A stretch of 64,000 nt of DNA. Source: Candidatus Methylomirabilis sp. (GTDB lineage: Bacteria > Methylomirabilota > Methylomirabilia > Methylomirabilales > Methylomirabilaceae). Both the position numbers and the translations under genes were made by a program. Below are positions 55,816-63,860 of this stretch, one piece after another. The stretch's first letter is position 1. The number at the start of each line of letters is the position of its first letter. The notes beneath the pieces are model-generated. The model worked only from the letters and a program-made list of their open reading frames with translations, made no database searches and was not told where the DNA came from. The stretch covers positions 62,001 to 126,000 of the forward strand of contig NZ_JAQUOY010000004.1 in the NCBI RefSeq assembly GCF_028716865.1, in the 5' to 3' direction.

Positions 55816-56130
55816 TTACTCCAGTGCCAGTGCAAAGCGGATCGCGGCGTCGACGGCTCCGAGTTTCTCTGTAGTCAGCGTCGTCATATGCTCCCGCAGG
55901 CTTGCCTTGGCGATGGTGAGGATCGTATCGAGGTTCACAGCACATGGCTGAGAAAGACCATCCGCCGGGCCGAGTGGGACTTCGACAGGGATATGACGGA
56001 TGCGGGTCGTAACGGGGGCAACCGTGACCAAGCCTCGAATCGCATACGCCTCATCTCTGGAGAGCAGGACGACAGGTCGGCGGCCGGCTGGATGGGGAAG
56101 GTCCGCCCACCAGATTTCACCGCGCCTCAC
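55816..56130 (-). CDS. MazF/PemK-family toxin
   Basis: 104 residues: MRRGEIWWADLPHPAGRRPV (the conserved GEIWW and RPVVLLSRDEA), VTVAPVTTRIR, EVPLGPADGL, CAVNLDTILTIAKASL. These are the motifs of MazF-like endoribonucleases. It overlaps the upstream antitoxin gene by 4 bp, the usual TA arrangement. Expected to cleave mRNA when free of antitoxin. Confidence 0.88.
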   Translation of the reverse strand: MRRGEIWWADLPHPAGRRPVVLLSRDEAYAIRGLVTVAPVTTRIRHIPVEVPLGPADGLSQPCAVNLDTILTIAKASLREHMTTLTTEKLGAVDAAIRFALALE

Positions 56131-56384
56131 GACCAGGGTTCCTGTGTGAGTACGGTAGCGCCGAGTTGATGCGCTAGAGCGATCTCCTCATCCGTTTCCG
56201 GTTGCTGTCGGTACCCTTCGACATAACGTGTGACCGCTTTCTGCGCACGCTGCTGACTGAGGAGATGTTCGGCGGCCTGACGGAAGAACCCGCTGCGGGT
56301 CTCACCACGGGTTCTGCACTCGCCCTCGACCGCATGCAGGAGTTCTTCTGGCAGGCTGATGGCGATCTTGACGGTTTTGCTCAT
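56127..56384 (-). CDS. Ribbon-helix-helix antitoxin (MazE/CopG-like)
   Basis: 85 residues: the N-terminal RHH DNA-binding fold (KTVKIAISLPEELLHAVEGE, ETRSGFFRQAAEHLL) and an acidic tail (QQPETDEEIALAHQL) suited to wrap the toxin. Overlaps the toxin gene by 4 bp. GGAGAAGAG precedes the ATG. It presumably represses its own promoter at the palindrome just upstream. Confidence 0.86.
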   Translation of the reverse strand: MSKTVKIAISLPEELLHAVEGECRTRGETRSGFFRQAAEHLLSQQRAQKAVTRYVEGYRQQPETDEEIALAHQLGATVLTQEPWS

Positions 56385-56403
56385 ACGATATCTCTTCTCC
56401 GGA

Positions 56404-56450
56404 ATACTAGCGTACTACTAAAGTATGAATTCTCAACATTCCGTTGTCAA
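56404..56450 (-). promoter_or_regulatory. Promoter and operator of the MazEF-like operon
   Basis: On the minus strand TTGACA (56450-56445) and CATACT (56427-56422) with a 17-bp spacer. A 23-bp imperfect palindrome with ends ATACT (56404-56408) and AGTAT (56422-56426) overlaps the -10 and start site, with internal TACTA repeats: a fitting site for the RHH antitoxin. Confidence 0.55.
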
Positions 56451-56760
56451 GAGGAATAGCTCGATCAGGAACGCCTGGCTGTCCTGTAGCGGCAGGGCTC
56501 GGATCTCACGGAGCAAATCGCTGATCTCAGCGCGAAACGATCCACTACCACCCGCTTTGAGATCATTCCTGGGGTGCGCGTCTCAGGACGTAAAGGTCGT
56601 ATTCATCAGCAATGGACTGATCACGGGCAAAGAGACGTTCACCACGAATCACCTCTGTCGCCACAAACGGATCAGCTTCGTCCAGCACTACCAGATCGAT
56701 CCGTGGGCATTGTAGAAGCTCTTCCAGTGCCACGGTCAAGCGCACCTTTCTGTTGCAGCG
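56450..56760 (-). pseudogene. Remnants of an MNT nucleotidyltransferase and HEPN partner
   Basis: The 5' part (56745-56563) encodes VALEELLQCPRIDLVVLDEA, DPFVATEVIRGERLFARDQS and DEYDLYVLRRAP, the C-terminal half of an MNT protein whose GSxxxG/DLD half is gone. Downstream, 56550-56450 reads roughly DRFALRS and LLREIRALPLQDSQAFL in different frames, like the first helix of a HEPN (DUF86) protein. Neither is intact. Confidence 0.6.
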
Positions 56761-56817
56761 CGTTCAGGCGTTCCTCCTTATCTCTCACTAGTCATTATCT
56801 CCCTCCCACCACGCCTA

Positions 56818-56926
56818 GATCGCCTCTCGCATCACGGTGCGGTAGAACCGTCCTCCTGCGGGAAAGCGATTGCCATTCTTCCTTGGTGTACACCAGCAGG
56901 TCCGTCGGCACTGCGAGTCATGCGTG
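56818..56926 (-). pseudogene. C-terminal scrap of an MNT protein (DLLVYT...FYRTVMREAI)
   Basis: On the minus strand TDLLVYTKEEWQSLSR in one frame and FYRTVMREAI with its stop in another, the usual last 30 residues of many MNT proteins. It resembles 57719-57816, so the two scraps flank the intact MNT/HEPN pair as direct repeats. Confidence 0.6.
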
Positions 56927-57253
56927 TTAGCTGCCAACGGCGCTTTGCTCAGCCGCGCGTTGGATCGGTTGGCACTGCGCTCGAATGATTTTACGGAACT
57001 GCTCGGAGAGAGCTGACCAATCCAGTACATCCACTTTAAAAGGTAGGTCGGATTCGCTGAAGGCGTCGCGAATACGGCCCAACAGCGTGAACTCCAACGG
57101 CTGCTCTGTCACAATGACAAGATCAAGATCTGAAAAGCGTCGCGCGGTTCCCAGAATCCTTGAGCCGAATACCCAGACATCGTACTGCGGCACATGCTCA
57201 TGCAGGATTGTTCTGACAATCTGCAGATGATCCTGGTCAAGATCAAGCATCAT
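56927..57253 (-). CDS. MNT-domain nucleotidyltransferase (MntA/HI0073-like antitoxin)
   Basis: 108 residues: VWVFGSRILGTARRFSDLDL with the GSR and paired Asp, VIVTEQPLEF, and third Asp in FKVDVLDWSAL. A minimal pol-beta-type nucleotidyltransferase. It overlaps the HEPN gene by 4 bp (HEPN first). In known pairs the nucleotidyltransferase modifies the HEPN protein with AMP and so neutralises it. Confidence 0.86.
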   Translation of the reverse strand: MMLDLDQDHLQIVRTILHEHVPQYDVWVFGSRILGTARRFSDLDLVIVTEQPLEFTLLGRIRDAFSESDLPFKVDVLDWSALSEQFRKIIRAQCQPIQRAAEQSAVGS

Positions 57254-57645
57254 TTGTCTTCTTCCCGCATCTTTTCCAGCAGGGCTCGGGCGTCCTGGTA
57301 AAACTCGACGGCTTTGCTGTAGACCCTCTGGGCGACAACCCGATTGTAGGTGTGGGAACTCTCATTTCTGGCTTCATAATACCCAAACCATACCGAAGGG
57401 TCGGCTAGAAGCCCGATCCTGGCGGCTTCGCGAAATAGGTCCCGTTTCGTTCTGATCTCTGTCTCCGGTACCCCGACTGTGCGGAGCACGCGCTGGAGCA
57501 ACTTCCACGACAGATCCATTGTGTACTCGAATCGTTGGATGACAGCATCACGCAGTTCTTCGTCATGGAGAGCGCCTTGAGCGCGCTGAATGGCCCGCCC
57601 TAGACTGCCCAGCGCATTGTCAAGCGGAGTAAAGTCCAGTGTCAT
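57250..57645 (-). CDS. HEPN-domain protein (HepT/HI0074-like toxin)
   Basis: 131 residues, all helical: FTPLDNALGSLGRAIQRAQG, QRFEYTMDLSWKLLQRVLR, REAARIGLL and the RX4HXY signature as RNESSHTY, with YSKAVEFYQDARALLEKM. The HI0074 (substrate-binding-like) HEPN family. With the MNT gene it forms a type VII-like TA pair; the Tyr of RX4HXY is the expected AMPylation target. Confidence 0.86.
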   Translation of the reverse strand: MTLDFTPLDNALGSLGRAIQRAQGALHDEELRDAVIQRFEYTMDLSWKLLQRVLRTVGVPETEIRTKRDLFREAARIGLLADPSVWFGYYEARNESSHTYNRVVAQRVYSKAVEFYQDARALLEKMREEDK

Positions 57646-57718
57646 GCCTACTCCAGATCACTATCGTAGCGTCTTCTAACCGTATTATGCCTTCGACAAA
57701 TGCCCTTCCCCCACCCCA

Positions 57719-57816
57719 TAGATCGCCTCTCGCATCACTGTGTGATAGAACTGTCCCTGCTTGGGAAGTGATCACCATTCCTGCTCCGCGTACACCAGCA
57801 GATCTGCCGGCGCCGG
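57719..57816 (-). pseudogene. Second C-terminal scrap of an MNT protein
   Basis: On the minus strand PADLLVYAEQEW then a stop, and in another frame FYHTVMREAIYGVGEG. A diverged repeat of 56818-56915. The stretch from 57817 to 57980 shows no recognisable gene. Confidence 0.55.
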
Positions 57817-58008
57817 CTGTTCAGTGAGGTCCCACTCTTCGGATCGCTCGCGTTAAACCGCTACCTCAATCTTTCGGGAGCTCTCTGCCTGCCCAAGGTC
57901 TCTTCTCGTGTGCGTCAACCAGCGACCTGCTCGGCTTGGCATGGCGTTACTGTAACAGGGCTATAGGGAAAGAACAAGGATTAGGGAGAGGGAGCTGACG
58001 ACTCATGC

Positions 58009-58105
58009 GCTTCACCGTCAGGGTGGGGTCGGTGAAGACCTGTGAGAAGGTCGCCGTGACGGACTGACTGGCGTTCATCGTCACCACGCAGGTCGTGGCG
58101 GTTCC
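58009..58105 (-). pseudogene. Fragment of a secreted repeat-domain gene, homologous to 60581-60677
   Basis: About 97 bp that match 60581-60677 closely (for example the shared stretch ggtcgccgtgacggactgac), corresponding to the CTVTMTASQSVTATFSQVF and DPTLT part of the metallopeptidase C terminus. Isolated, without start or stop of its own, and abutting a gmd fragment on the other strand. Confidence 0.75.
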
Positions 58106-58115
58106 GCGCCCCACC

Positions 58116-58290
58116 TACGCCCGGCAGAGGTCCAGTCCTAAGCGGGGACTCGGGTGGCAGCCTACGGTGACCTTCCGGAACCTGGTCCGGATTATGGGTC
58201 GATGCCGATCTAGAGGCGGCGGGCTTGCCCGCAAAGAGGCATGGGAAACAGTGCCTCACCGATGGTCGGCTCGCGTGGCTCAGGCGACCA
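58116..58290 (+). pseudogene. 3' fragment of a GDP-mannose 4,6-dehydratase gene, frameshifted
   Basis: Reads RPAEV-like, then KRGLGWQPTVTFRNLVRIM; after this, one extra G shifts the frame, since VDADLEAAGLP appears in the next frame. The sequence continues in parallel with 59320-59420 (shared caccgat-gtcggct-gcgtggctcagg), so both copies share the region beyond the gmd end as well. Confidence 0.7.
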
Positions 58291-58306
58291 TGATAGCGAT
58301 CCGGAA

Positions 58307-58867
58307 CTATGCGAGCACCTCATCCACCTGAACCTCAAACCCCGCTAAGACTGACGACCGCGCTCTTTCTCCAGGGCCAAAGCGCCCAACCAGACGATAA
58401 CTACCTTGCACCATGGCGAACACCTCGATCATCCCGCCTTCCCGATCCACGATCCAATATTCGGCGACGCTAAATTGCTCATACAGCGCCTTTTTCTCAA
58501 TGTGATCTCGTCGCCACGTCCCCGGCGAGACGACTTCAACGATCAGATCTGGCGCTCCGTGAATCTGGTCCTGAATAATCGCTTGTCTGGCATGTGAGAC
58601 ATAGACGATATCGGGTTGCACGACCCTCCGTGGTGTCAGGACGACATCCAAAGGCGCAAGTAAGACTTCACCCAATTGATGCATGGACACAAATTGAGCC
58701 AGCAGGCGAGCCACGCGGAAAGAGACTCTCTGATGTTGTGCGACCGGTGAAGGCGTCATGACGAGATCTCCTTCCCATAGCTCGGTCGGCTGATTCGTCT
58801 CAGTCTTCTCGGCGAGCAGTTCGTTGTACGTCCACACCCGCTTCCTCTCGGCAGCCTTTGTCGCCAT
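58307..58867 (-). CDS. Uma2-family (DUF820) putative endonuclease
   Basis: 187 residues from ATG 58867, which has GGAGGTGA upstream. VWTYNELLAE, YELWEGDLV-like ELWEGDLVMTPSP, HQRVSFRVARLL, the PD-(D/E)XK-type core VVQPDIVYVS, APDLIVEVVSPGT and KALYEQFSVAEYWIVDRE. Family knowledge: PD-(D/E)XK nuclease fold, abundant in cyanobacteria and environmental bacteria, biological role unclear. It is a single gene in the TA-rich island. Confidence 0.85.
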   Translation of the reverse strand: MATKAAERKRVWTYNELLAEKTETNQPTELWEGDLVMTPSPVAQHQRVSFRVARLLAQFVSMHQLGEVLLAPLDVVLTPRRVVQPDIVYVSHARQAIIQDQIHGAPDLIVEVVSPGTWRRDHIEKKALYEQFSVAEYWIVDREGGMIEVFAMVQGSYRLVGRFGPGERARSSVLAGFEVQVDEVLA

Positions 58868-59066
58868 TCCGGTCACCTCCTCCGCCACTCACCAACCCCC
58901 ATCCTGCGAGAGCATGCTTGGGCGAACCCACCAAACGTAGGTGGGGTTACTCATAGCCTACCTTTACCACAGAGAGGTGACGGCCGTCAAGCATGACGCC
59001 GCGCACCCCAACGTCAACGACACACGTTCTTCCACACCCGGATACTCTCCCGTTAGGAGCCACAGT

Positions 59067-59418
59067 AAGACCGCGCTGATTACGGAAATTACCGGGCAAG
59101 ACGGCTCCTACCTGACTGAACTGCTGCTCGCGAAGGGCTACACGGTCCACGGGTTGATCCGACGGGCCAGCACCTTCCATGCGCAGCGGCTCGGGCATCT
59201 GTGTCAGGACCCGTGCTATCGCCGCCCGACTGAGGTCCCGTTCCTGCAGACCGATCCCTCCGAGGCCAAGCGACGCCTCGGAGGGGGGCCCAGGGTCACG
59301 TTCCGGGACCTCGTTAGGATTATGATGGACGCCGATATCGAGGCCGCGGGCTTGCCGGCGCCTGGGCAGGGGACGCGGTGCCTTACCGATAGTCGGCTGG
59401 CGTGGCTCAGGAAGCAGC
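59067..59418 (+). pseudogene. gmd: GDP-mannose 4,6-dehydratase gene with a large central deletion
   Basis: One open frame joins the enzyme's two ends: [37 protein letters not shown] (with the first Gly of GxxGxxG changed to Glu) up to HLCQDP, then directly [39 protein letters not shown] and [11 protein letters not shown], which is the C terminus. About 250 residues including the catalytic Thr-Tyr-Lys are missing. The frame extends both ways (58941-59507) without stops, but the extensions look non-coding. Confidence 0.85.
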
Positions 59419-59475
59419 ACGTCAGTCGGCACATGGAGCCATGCGTGTTAGCCACGGCGAAATCAACCACCGAGA

Positions 59476-59513
59476 TTGACAGGTCAGATATGCTGATATA
59501 TATTTGAATATCA
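59476..59513 (+). promoter_or_regulatory. Promoter and operator of the AbrB/PIN toxin-antitoxin operon
   Basis: TTGACA (59476-59481) and TATATT (59499-59504) with a 17-bp spacer, near consensus. A 20-bp imperfect palindrome TGATATATATTTGAATATCA (59494-59513) covers the -10, and ATCAGTAAT occurs twice (59510-59518, 59528-59536). This suits autorepression by the AbrB-type antitoxin. Confidence 0.6.
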
Positions 59514-59554
59514 GTAATATTCCGAAGATCAGTAATAAAAAAAGGGGGTGCATT

Positions 59555-59818
59555 ATGGCTGTGGTCAAGGTGTGGGGGCGTGGGCAACTGACGATACCTG
59601 CCTCTCTGCGAAAGGAACTGCTTGTGGACGAGGAGACTGTGCTGAACGTTGTCAAGGTAGGGGATGCGCTTATTCTGACGCCTAAGAAGCTCGTGGGAGA
59701 TACGCTGGCCAAGAAGGCTCAAAAGGCAATGGAGAAGGCTGGGCTGAGCCTGGAAGATCTCTTGAAAGATCTGGAGAAACAGCGCGAACGGTACAATCGG
59801 GAACGCTATGGAGCCTAA
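59555..59818 (+). CDS. AbrB/SpoVT-type antitoxin
   Basis: 87 residues: MAVVKVWGRGQLTIPASLRK (swapped-hairpin AbrB DNA-binding fold), LVDEETVLNVVKVGDALILT, then a charged helical tail (KAQKAMEKAGLSLEDLLKDL) for toxin binding. ATG 59555 has AGGGGGTG just upstream; earlier in-frame starts lie in the AT-rich control region. It overlaps the PIN toxin gene by 11 bp. Confidence 0.86.
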   Translation: MAVVKVWGRGQLTIPASLRKELLVDEETVLNVVKVGDALILTPKKLVGDTLAKKAQKAMEKAGLSLEDLLKDLEKQRERYNRERYGA

Positions 59819-60260
59819 GCGGCGGAAGGTGTTCCTCGATACGAGCGCCCTGATTGCGGGGATCGTTTCTCCGACTGGCGCGGCACGCGAGGTGTTACGA
59901 CTGTGTGAGGCTGGGGTGGTAGAACTCCTCGTATCGAGACAGGTCCTGACTGAGGCAGACCGGAATCTTTCAGCAAAACTGCCCGCTTTGATCCTCGACT
60001 ACCGCCACCTGATGCACCGGATGTCACCGACGCTGGTGGAGGATCCTACCCACAGGGAGGTGGCACAGGCCCGGCGAGTCATCCATCATAAGGATGCGCC
60101 GCTCCTGGCCGCGGCGATTAGCGCAGAGGTGGATTATTTGATCACATGGAACACCAAACATTTTCACACATCACCGGTCATGCGGGCGGTTCATTTTCGA
60201 ATCGCGACGCCTGGTGAGTTCTTGGAAGAATTTCGAGGGTGGCTCTCCTCCAAGGTGTAG
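59808..60260 (+). CDS. PIN-domain toxin (VapC-like ribonuclease)
   Basis: 150 residues: KVFLDTSALIAGIVSPTGAA (first catalytic Asp near residue 11), VSRQVLTEADRNL (Glu), HHKDAPLLAAAISAEVDYLI (Asp) and TWNTKHF, which replaces the more usual T-x-D end. PIN domain of the COG2405-like kind. Its start overlaps the antitoxin gene. Expected to be an RNase neutralised by its partner. Confidence 0.86.
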   Translation: MEPKRRKVFLDTSALIAGIVSPTGAAREVLRLCEAGVVELLVSRQVLTEADRNLSAKLPALILDYRHLMHRMSPTLVEDPTHREVAQARRVIHHKDAPLLAAAISAEVDYLITWNTKHFHTSPVMRAVHFRIATPGEFLEEFRGWLSSKV

Positions 60261-60304
60261 CCTGATTCGATCCGGCTTGCTTCCCGGGAAGGCCAGGGCG
60301 GAGA

Positions 60305-60444
60305 TCACTCCAAGGCGCGGACGGCGTTTCGGAGGTCGCTGATGTGGCTCGCCTTGATGGGGGTCTGCTGCGCCACGAGGGTTTCATAACTGGAAGGGGA
60401 TGGTCCGCCGGTCTCGTTCAGCGCCTGCCGAAGTTCGTCCATGT
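60305..60444 (-). repeat. 140-bp identical repeat (second copy 63861-64000)
   Basis: Identical at every base to 63861-64000 (offset 3556) and perhaps longer, as the other copy runs to the window edge. On the minus strand it encodes the last 46 residues (about MDELRQALNETGG to LRNAVRALE) and the stop of two neighbouring secreted proteins. Confidence 0.92.
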
Positions 60445-63400
60445 GGACCTTCTTGGCCGGGGTGGTCCCGACAGTCAGCGTCGGGTCGGTCCAGGAGAAG
60501 GCCGACAGGCTGTTGACGGCCCGGAGGGTGTTGATGGCCGAACGGAGCTCGGTGACGTGGACGGCCTTGATGGGAGTGCTTCTCGCCGTCAGGGTGGGGT
60601 CGGTGAAGACCTGCGAGAAGGTCGCCGTGACGGACTGACTGGCGGTCATCGTCACCGTGCAGGTCGTGGCGGTCCCACTGCACGCACCCCCCCACGACTT
60701 GAAGCTCGCCCCGGAGCCGGGGGCTTCCGTGAGGGTAACTGGGGTGCCACTTGTATAGTTCGCAATGCAGGTGGAGCCTGTCGAACAGCTCATCCCAGAG
60801 CCCGTCACTGTCCCATTGGCGGAACCGCGGACCGTCACTGTCAGGGTAACCGTCTGAGAGACGGTGCAGGTAATGGGTGCGATTGTAAGAGACCATGCGG
60901 TAATGGTCCCTGTATCGACGGAGGCTGCGTCAATGATCTTCAATGTCCAGGTGCCGTTGCCCGCCTTGTTGGCGAAGCCGGAGAGCGGATTGGCCGGTCT
61001 AAAACTGGCGTTGGTTACCGAGCCGGTTTGGGACTGAATCGAATTGGTCGCTTCGTCGTCAAGGACGGTGTTGGTGAAGTTGTCATTACCGTTGCTTCCG
61101 GTTCCATTCGGGGGCCGGTTGATCATGGTGATGTTCGTCCCATCAGGGGCGATCAACTGTACCACCAGGTCCCCGATCCATGTATGTGTGATATTGGTGA
61201 GATTCAGATTGATGTCACCGATCACGAGTGATCCAGGAACGGTCAACGTGGCGATCGCACCCGTTGGGTTATTGTCCGGGATCGAGACCGGCGATCCCGT
61301 ATAGGTGTACGTCGTTGCCGTAACCGCTTGTCCAACTCTCAGGGTTATCGTACGGGCAGAGCTGGCCCCTTCAGCCGATGAAATGTTCAGGGTGAAGGTA
61401 ATTAATGTGCCACACGGGACGCTCTGGGCTACCGTGAACTGATACGCCGTGCCGTTTGCTGCAGCACCCGCACTGAGGTTGCCGTAACTACTCGAGGCCT
61501 GAGTAATTGTGACGCCCGTTGTGGTCGTGGATAGCGCCCCGGCGACGCTGGTCAGGCCGATGCAGGTAAAGTTGTTAGAAACTGGGACAGTCAAGACAAT
61601 AGTTTCTCCAGGATCGATCACCCCATTCCCGTTTCCACCGGCGGTATCGCCGAGCACCGCTGTGCCGTTGACAAGCGGCACGTCAAACGCCTCAATCACG
61701 CCCGTTAGGGTCGTGGAACTCGATGCCGGGGCAATGGCGGAAAAGCCCAGGCCGCGCTTCGCGAACCCTCGCCAGAGATCGATCTCGTCGGCCCCCGCAA
61801 ACCCCGCGCAGTCGGCCTGGATGATGGCGTTGCGCGCCTGCGTAAATGTCGGAGCATTCGGCGTCAGCTTCATCCCGTCGGTCACTGCCTGAAGCATCCG
61901 GTTGTTACCCGCTGCGCCACCCAGCCTGGCGATGATGTTGGCTCGCGCCTCCCAGAGCATCAAAGCCCAGATCTCGCCCACGTTGTGGACCTCGTAGGCA
62001 GTACCAATGAACGCGGGGGAAAAGGTTCCGTTGTTGATGCTGATCTGGTTCGGATCAATATCGGCGAAAGTCATCGGGTTGAGGCTCATGCTCGTCGTAT
62101 AGGGAAAACGGCGGACGCCGTAGAAGTAGTTGTCGGTGAAGGAGCCACCCGAATTGAACATCGCATAGGCGCCCGCCGCATACACGCCATTCGGGTTATC
62201 GCCTGATTCTGAGAGGAGCGAGAGCCCATAGAAGTCGGACTACCCCTCCCCCATACCTCCACCCTGTTGATTGGTGAGGCCAGAACCGTTTCCGATGAGG
62301 CGGTTGGAGAGGCCGTGAGTCAGCTCGTGAATCACGATCTCATGATCGAGATCGCCGTCTCGGTCCGGGGTAGGCCCGGTGAAGATATACATCTGCATCC
62401 GCGGAAGCGATCCGTCGGATGGGGTCGAGAAGTTGGCGTTGTTCGTCCCCGAGGAATCCTGGGCCTCGGCCCGTACGTAATCGCCACCCAGCCCGCCACG
62501 CCCGAAGTTATCGTTTTGGAAGTTCCGCGCCGACTCGGTGAAGCCGAGCGAGTACAGTTGGTCGTGGTAGCGGTTGGACCAGAAGAAAAGGTCGGTCACA
62601 ATGCCGTTGCGATAGTCCGTCCCGGTTGGTGGATCGCTCCCGCCAGGGGGTGGGTTGTAGGTGAAGATAAAATTCCGGCAACTGGGACTGGGGCCGGCAC
62701 AGACGCCTGTGGCGCGGCCGGTCGAGTCAATGCCGTTCGGGGAGACGACATCGAGTCCGGCATCGACGTTGTTGCCGGTGGTCACGTTCGAGCCGTCAGA
62801 GATCCATCCGAGGTTGTCGAAGGTCGGGAGCTCGCTTACGAAGGTGAATTGCGAGCGCGAGGCTGCAGGACCCTGGATGCCGCTGCCGGGGGTGGCGTTG
62901 GAGGGCGAAAGCGGCCCCGGGCTGTCGCTCGCGTAGACCTCGTATGTCGCAGTCTGAGACTGGTCGTTCGTAATATTCTTGCGCCAGAGGATTTGACCGC
63001 TCACGTCATCGACGATGACGTAATAGGCCGCATTGTCCTACCATAGCAAGACCCGCCAAGCCAGGACGGCCTCAGTTACGGATAGAGGAAAGATTACTAC
63101 ATCGGCAGTAATGTCGTCGGCGAAGGGGCCGCGGGTGAATCGATGCTTCAGGCCATCACTGCTTCGTTCGATCAACGGGGGAGCAGCAGCGAGATGCACG
63201 CCAATGTCCTGGGCCGCTTTCTGGACGGCGCGCTCAGGGGGCATGGTCGGGACACCTGAGAGGGCCGGGTCAAGCCCTGCCGCCAACTCGCTCGCAATGG
63301 TAGCAACCTGCCCATCAGGGGTAACGGCCGCGCGTAATTCGCCCCTGAACACGGGGATGCCGTTCAGGCGTTGCTCGAGAGTCACCCAGCTCAGATTCCC

Positions 63401-63859
63401 GGCAGGATTGGTATAGTGAGCCGTGGTGATCAAGTTGTCAACGTCACTCGATGACAGGCCGAAGAGCGGTGCCTTGGCGGCTAAGAAGCCGCGAACTGCC
63501 AGCTCGGGATCCGTTCCGGGCGAGGCTGGAGTGAGAAAGCGCCCCCGCGTGGTGATAACCTCGGGACCCCCCAGCACGGGGTGCCAGTCGACGGTAAGAC
63601 CGGGGAGAGAGGTCGCCAATGCCTGGTGCGCGGTGGCCATTCCCTTCTCGACCTGCGCCTTCCGGTTGGGGGCTGCGGAGGGAATCGTAAGGGCCTGCCG
63701 AACCGCGCGACCCTCTTTGCCCAGACGCGCGTCGAAGTTCGGTAGGCCTCCTCCTGTGGCGACCTGTGCCCGGTCCGCCCCTTGCGCCCAAGCGATGGAA
63801 GGCGCCAGGAGGATGAGGGCGATGAAGACCAGTAGGCGGTGGAGAGGCTCCATTCTCAT
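60305..63859 (-). pseudogene. Secreted M36 (fungalysin-like) metallopeptidase with two in-frame TAG codons
   Basis: A single frame of ~1185 codons with no frameshift, interrupted only by TAG at 63040-63038 (LAWRVLLW-stop-DNAAYYVIVDD) and at 62242-62240 (GGMGEG-stop-SDFYGLSLL, where family members have Trp, TGG). Order: signal peptide (MEPLHRLLVFIALILLAPSI), FTP-type propeptide, M36 catalytic domain with zinc-binding HELTHGLSNRL, P-proprotein convertase-like domain (NNPTGAIATLTVPGSL ... GNGTWTLKIIDAAS), a bacterial repeat domain (CTVTMTASQSVTATF) and three ELR modules at the C terminus (TPIKAVHVTELRSAI, TPAKKVHMDELRQAL, TPIKASHISDLRNAV). ATG 63859 lies 1 bp after the upstream gene's stop. Without suppression only the N-terminal ~273 residues would be made. 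Confidence 0.85.
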
Positions 63860-63860
63860 C

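Noticed and set aside
58941-59507. A functional 188-residue protein
   Set aside because: The frame is merely open by chance around a gmd gene lacking its catalytic centre; the flanks show no family similarity and no ribosome site.
62240-63040. Reassignment of TAG as a sense codon across the genome
   Set aside because: Intact genes in this window (for example those ending at 2390, 3946, 10374, 32256, 34541, 35778) use TAG as their natural stop at the expected family length.
60344-63046. Plus-strand open frames across the metallopeptidase (60344-61231 and 62267-63046)
   Set aside because: They are antisense to a gene with clear M36, convertase-like and ELR domains; their products are low-complexity Gly/Arg/Val-rich sequences typical of GC-rich shadows.
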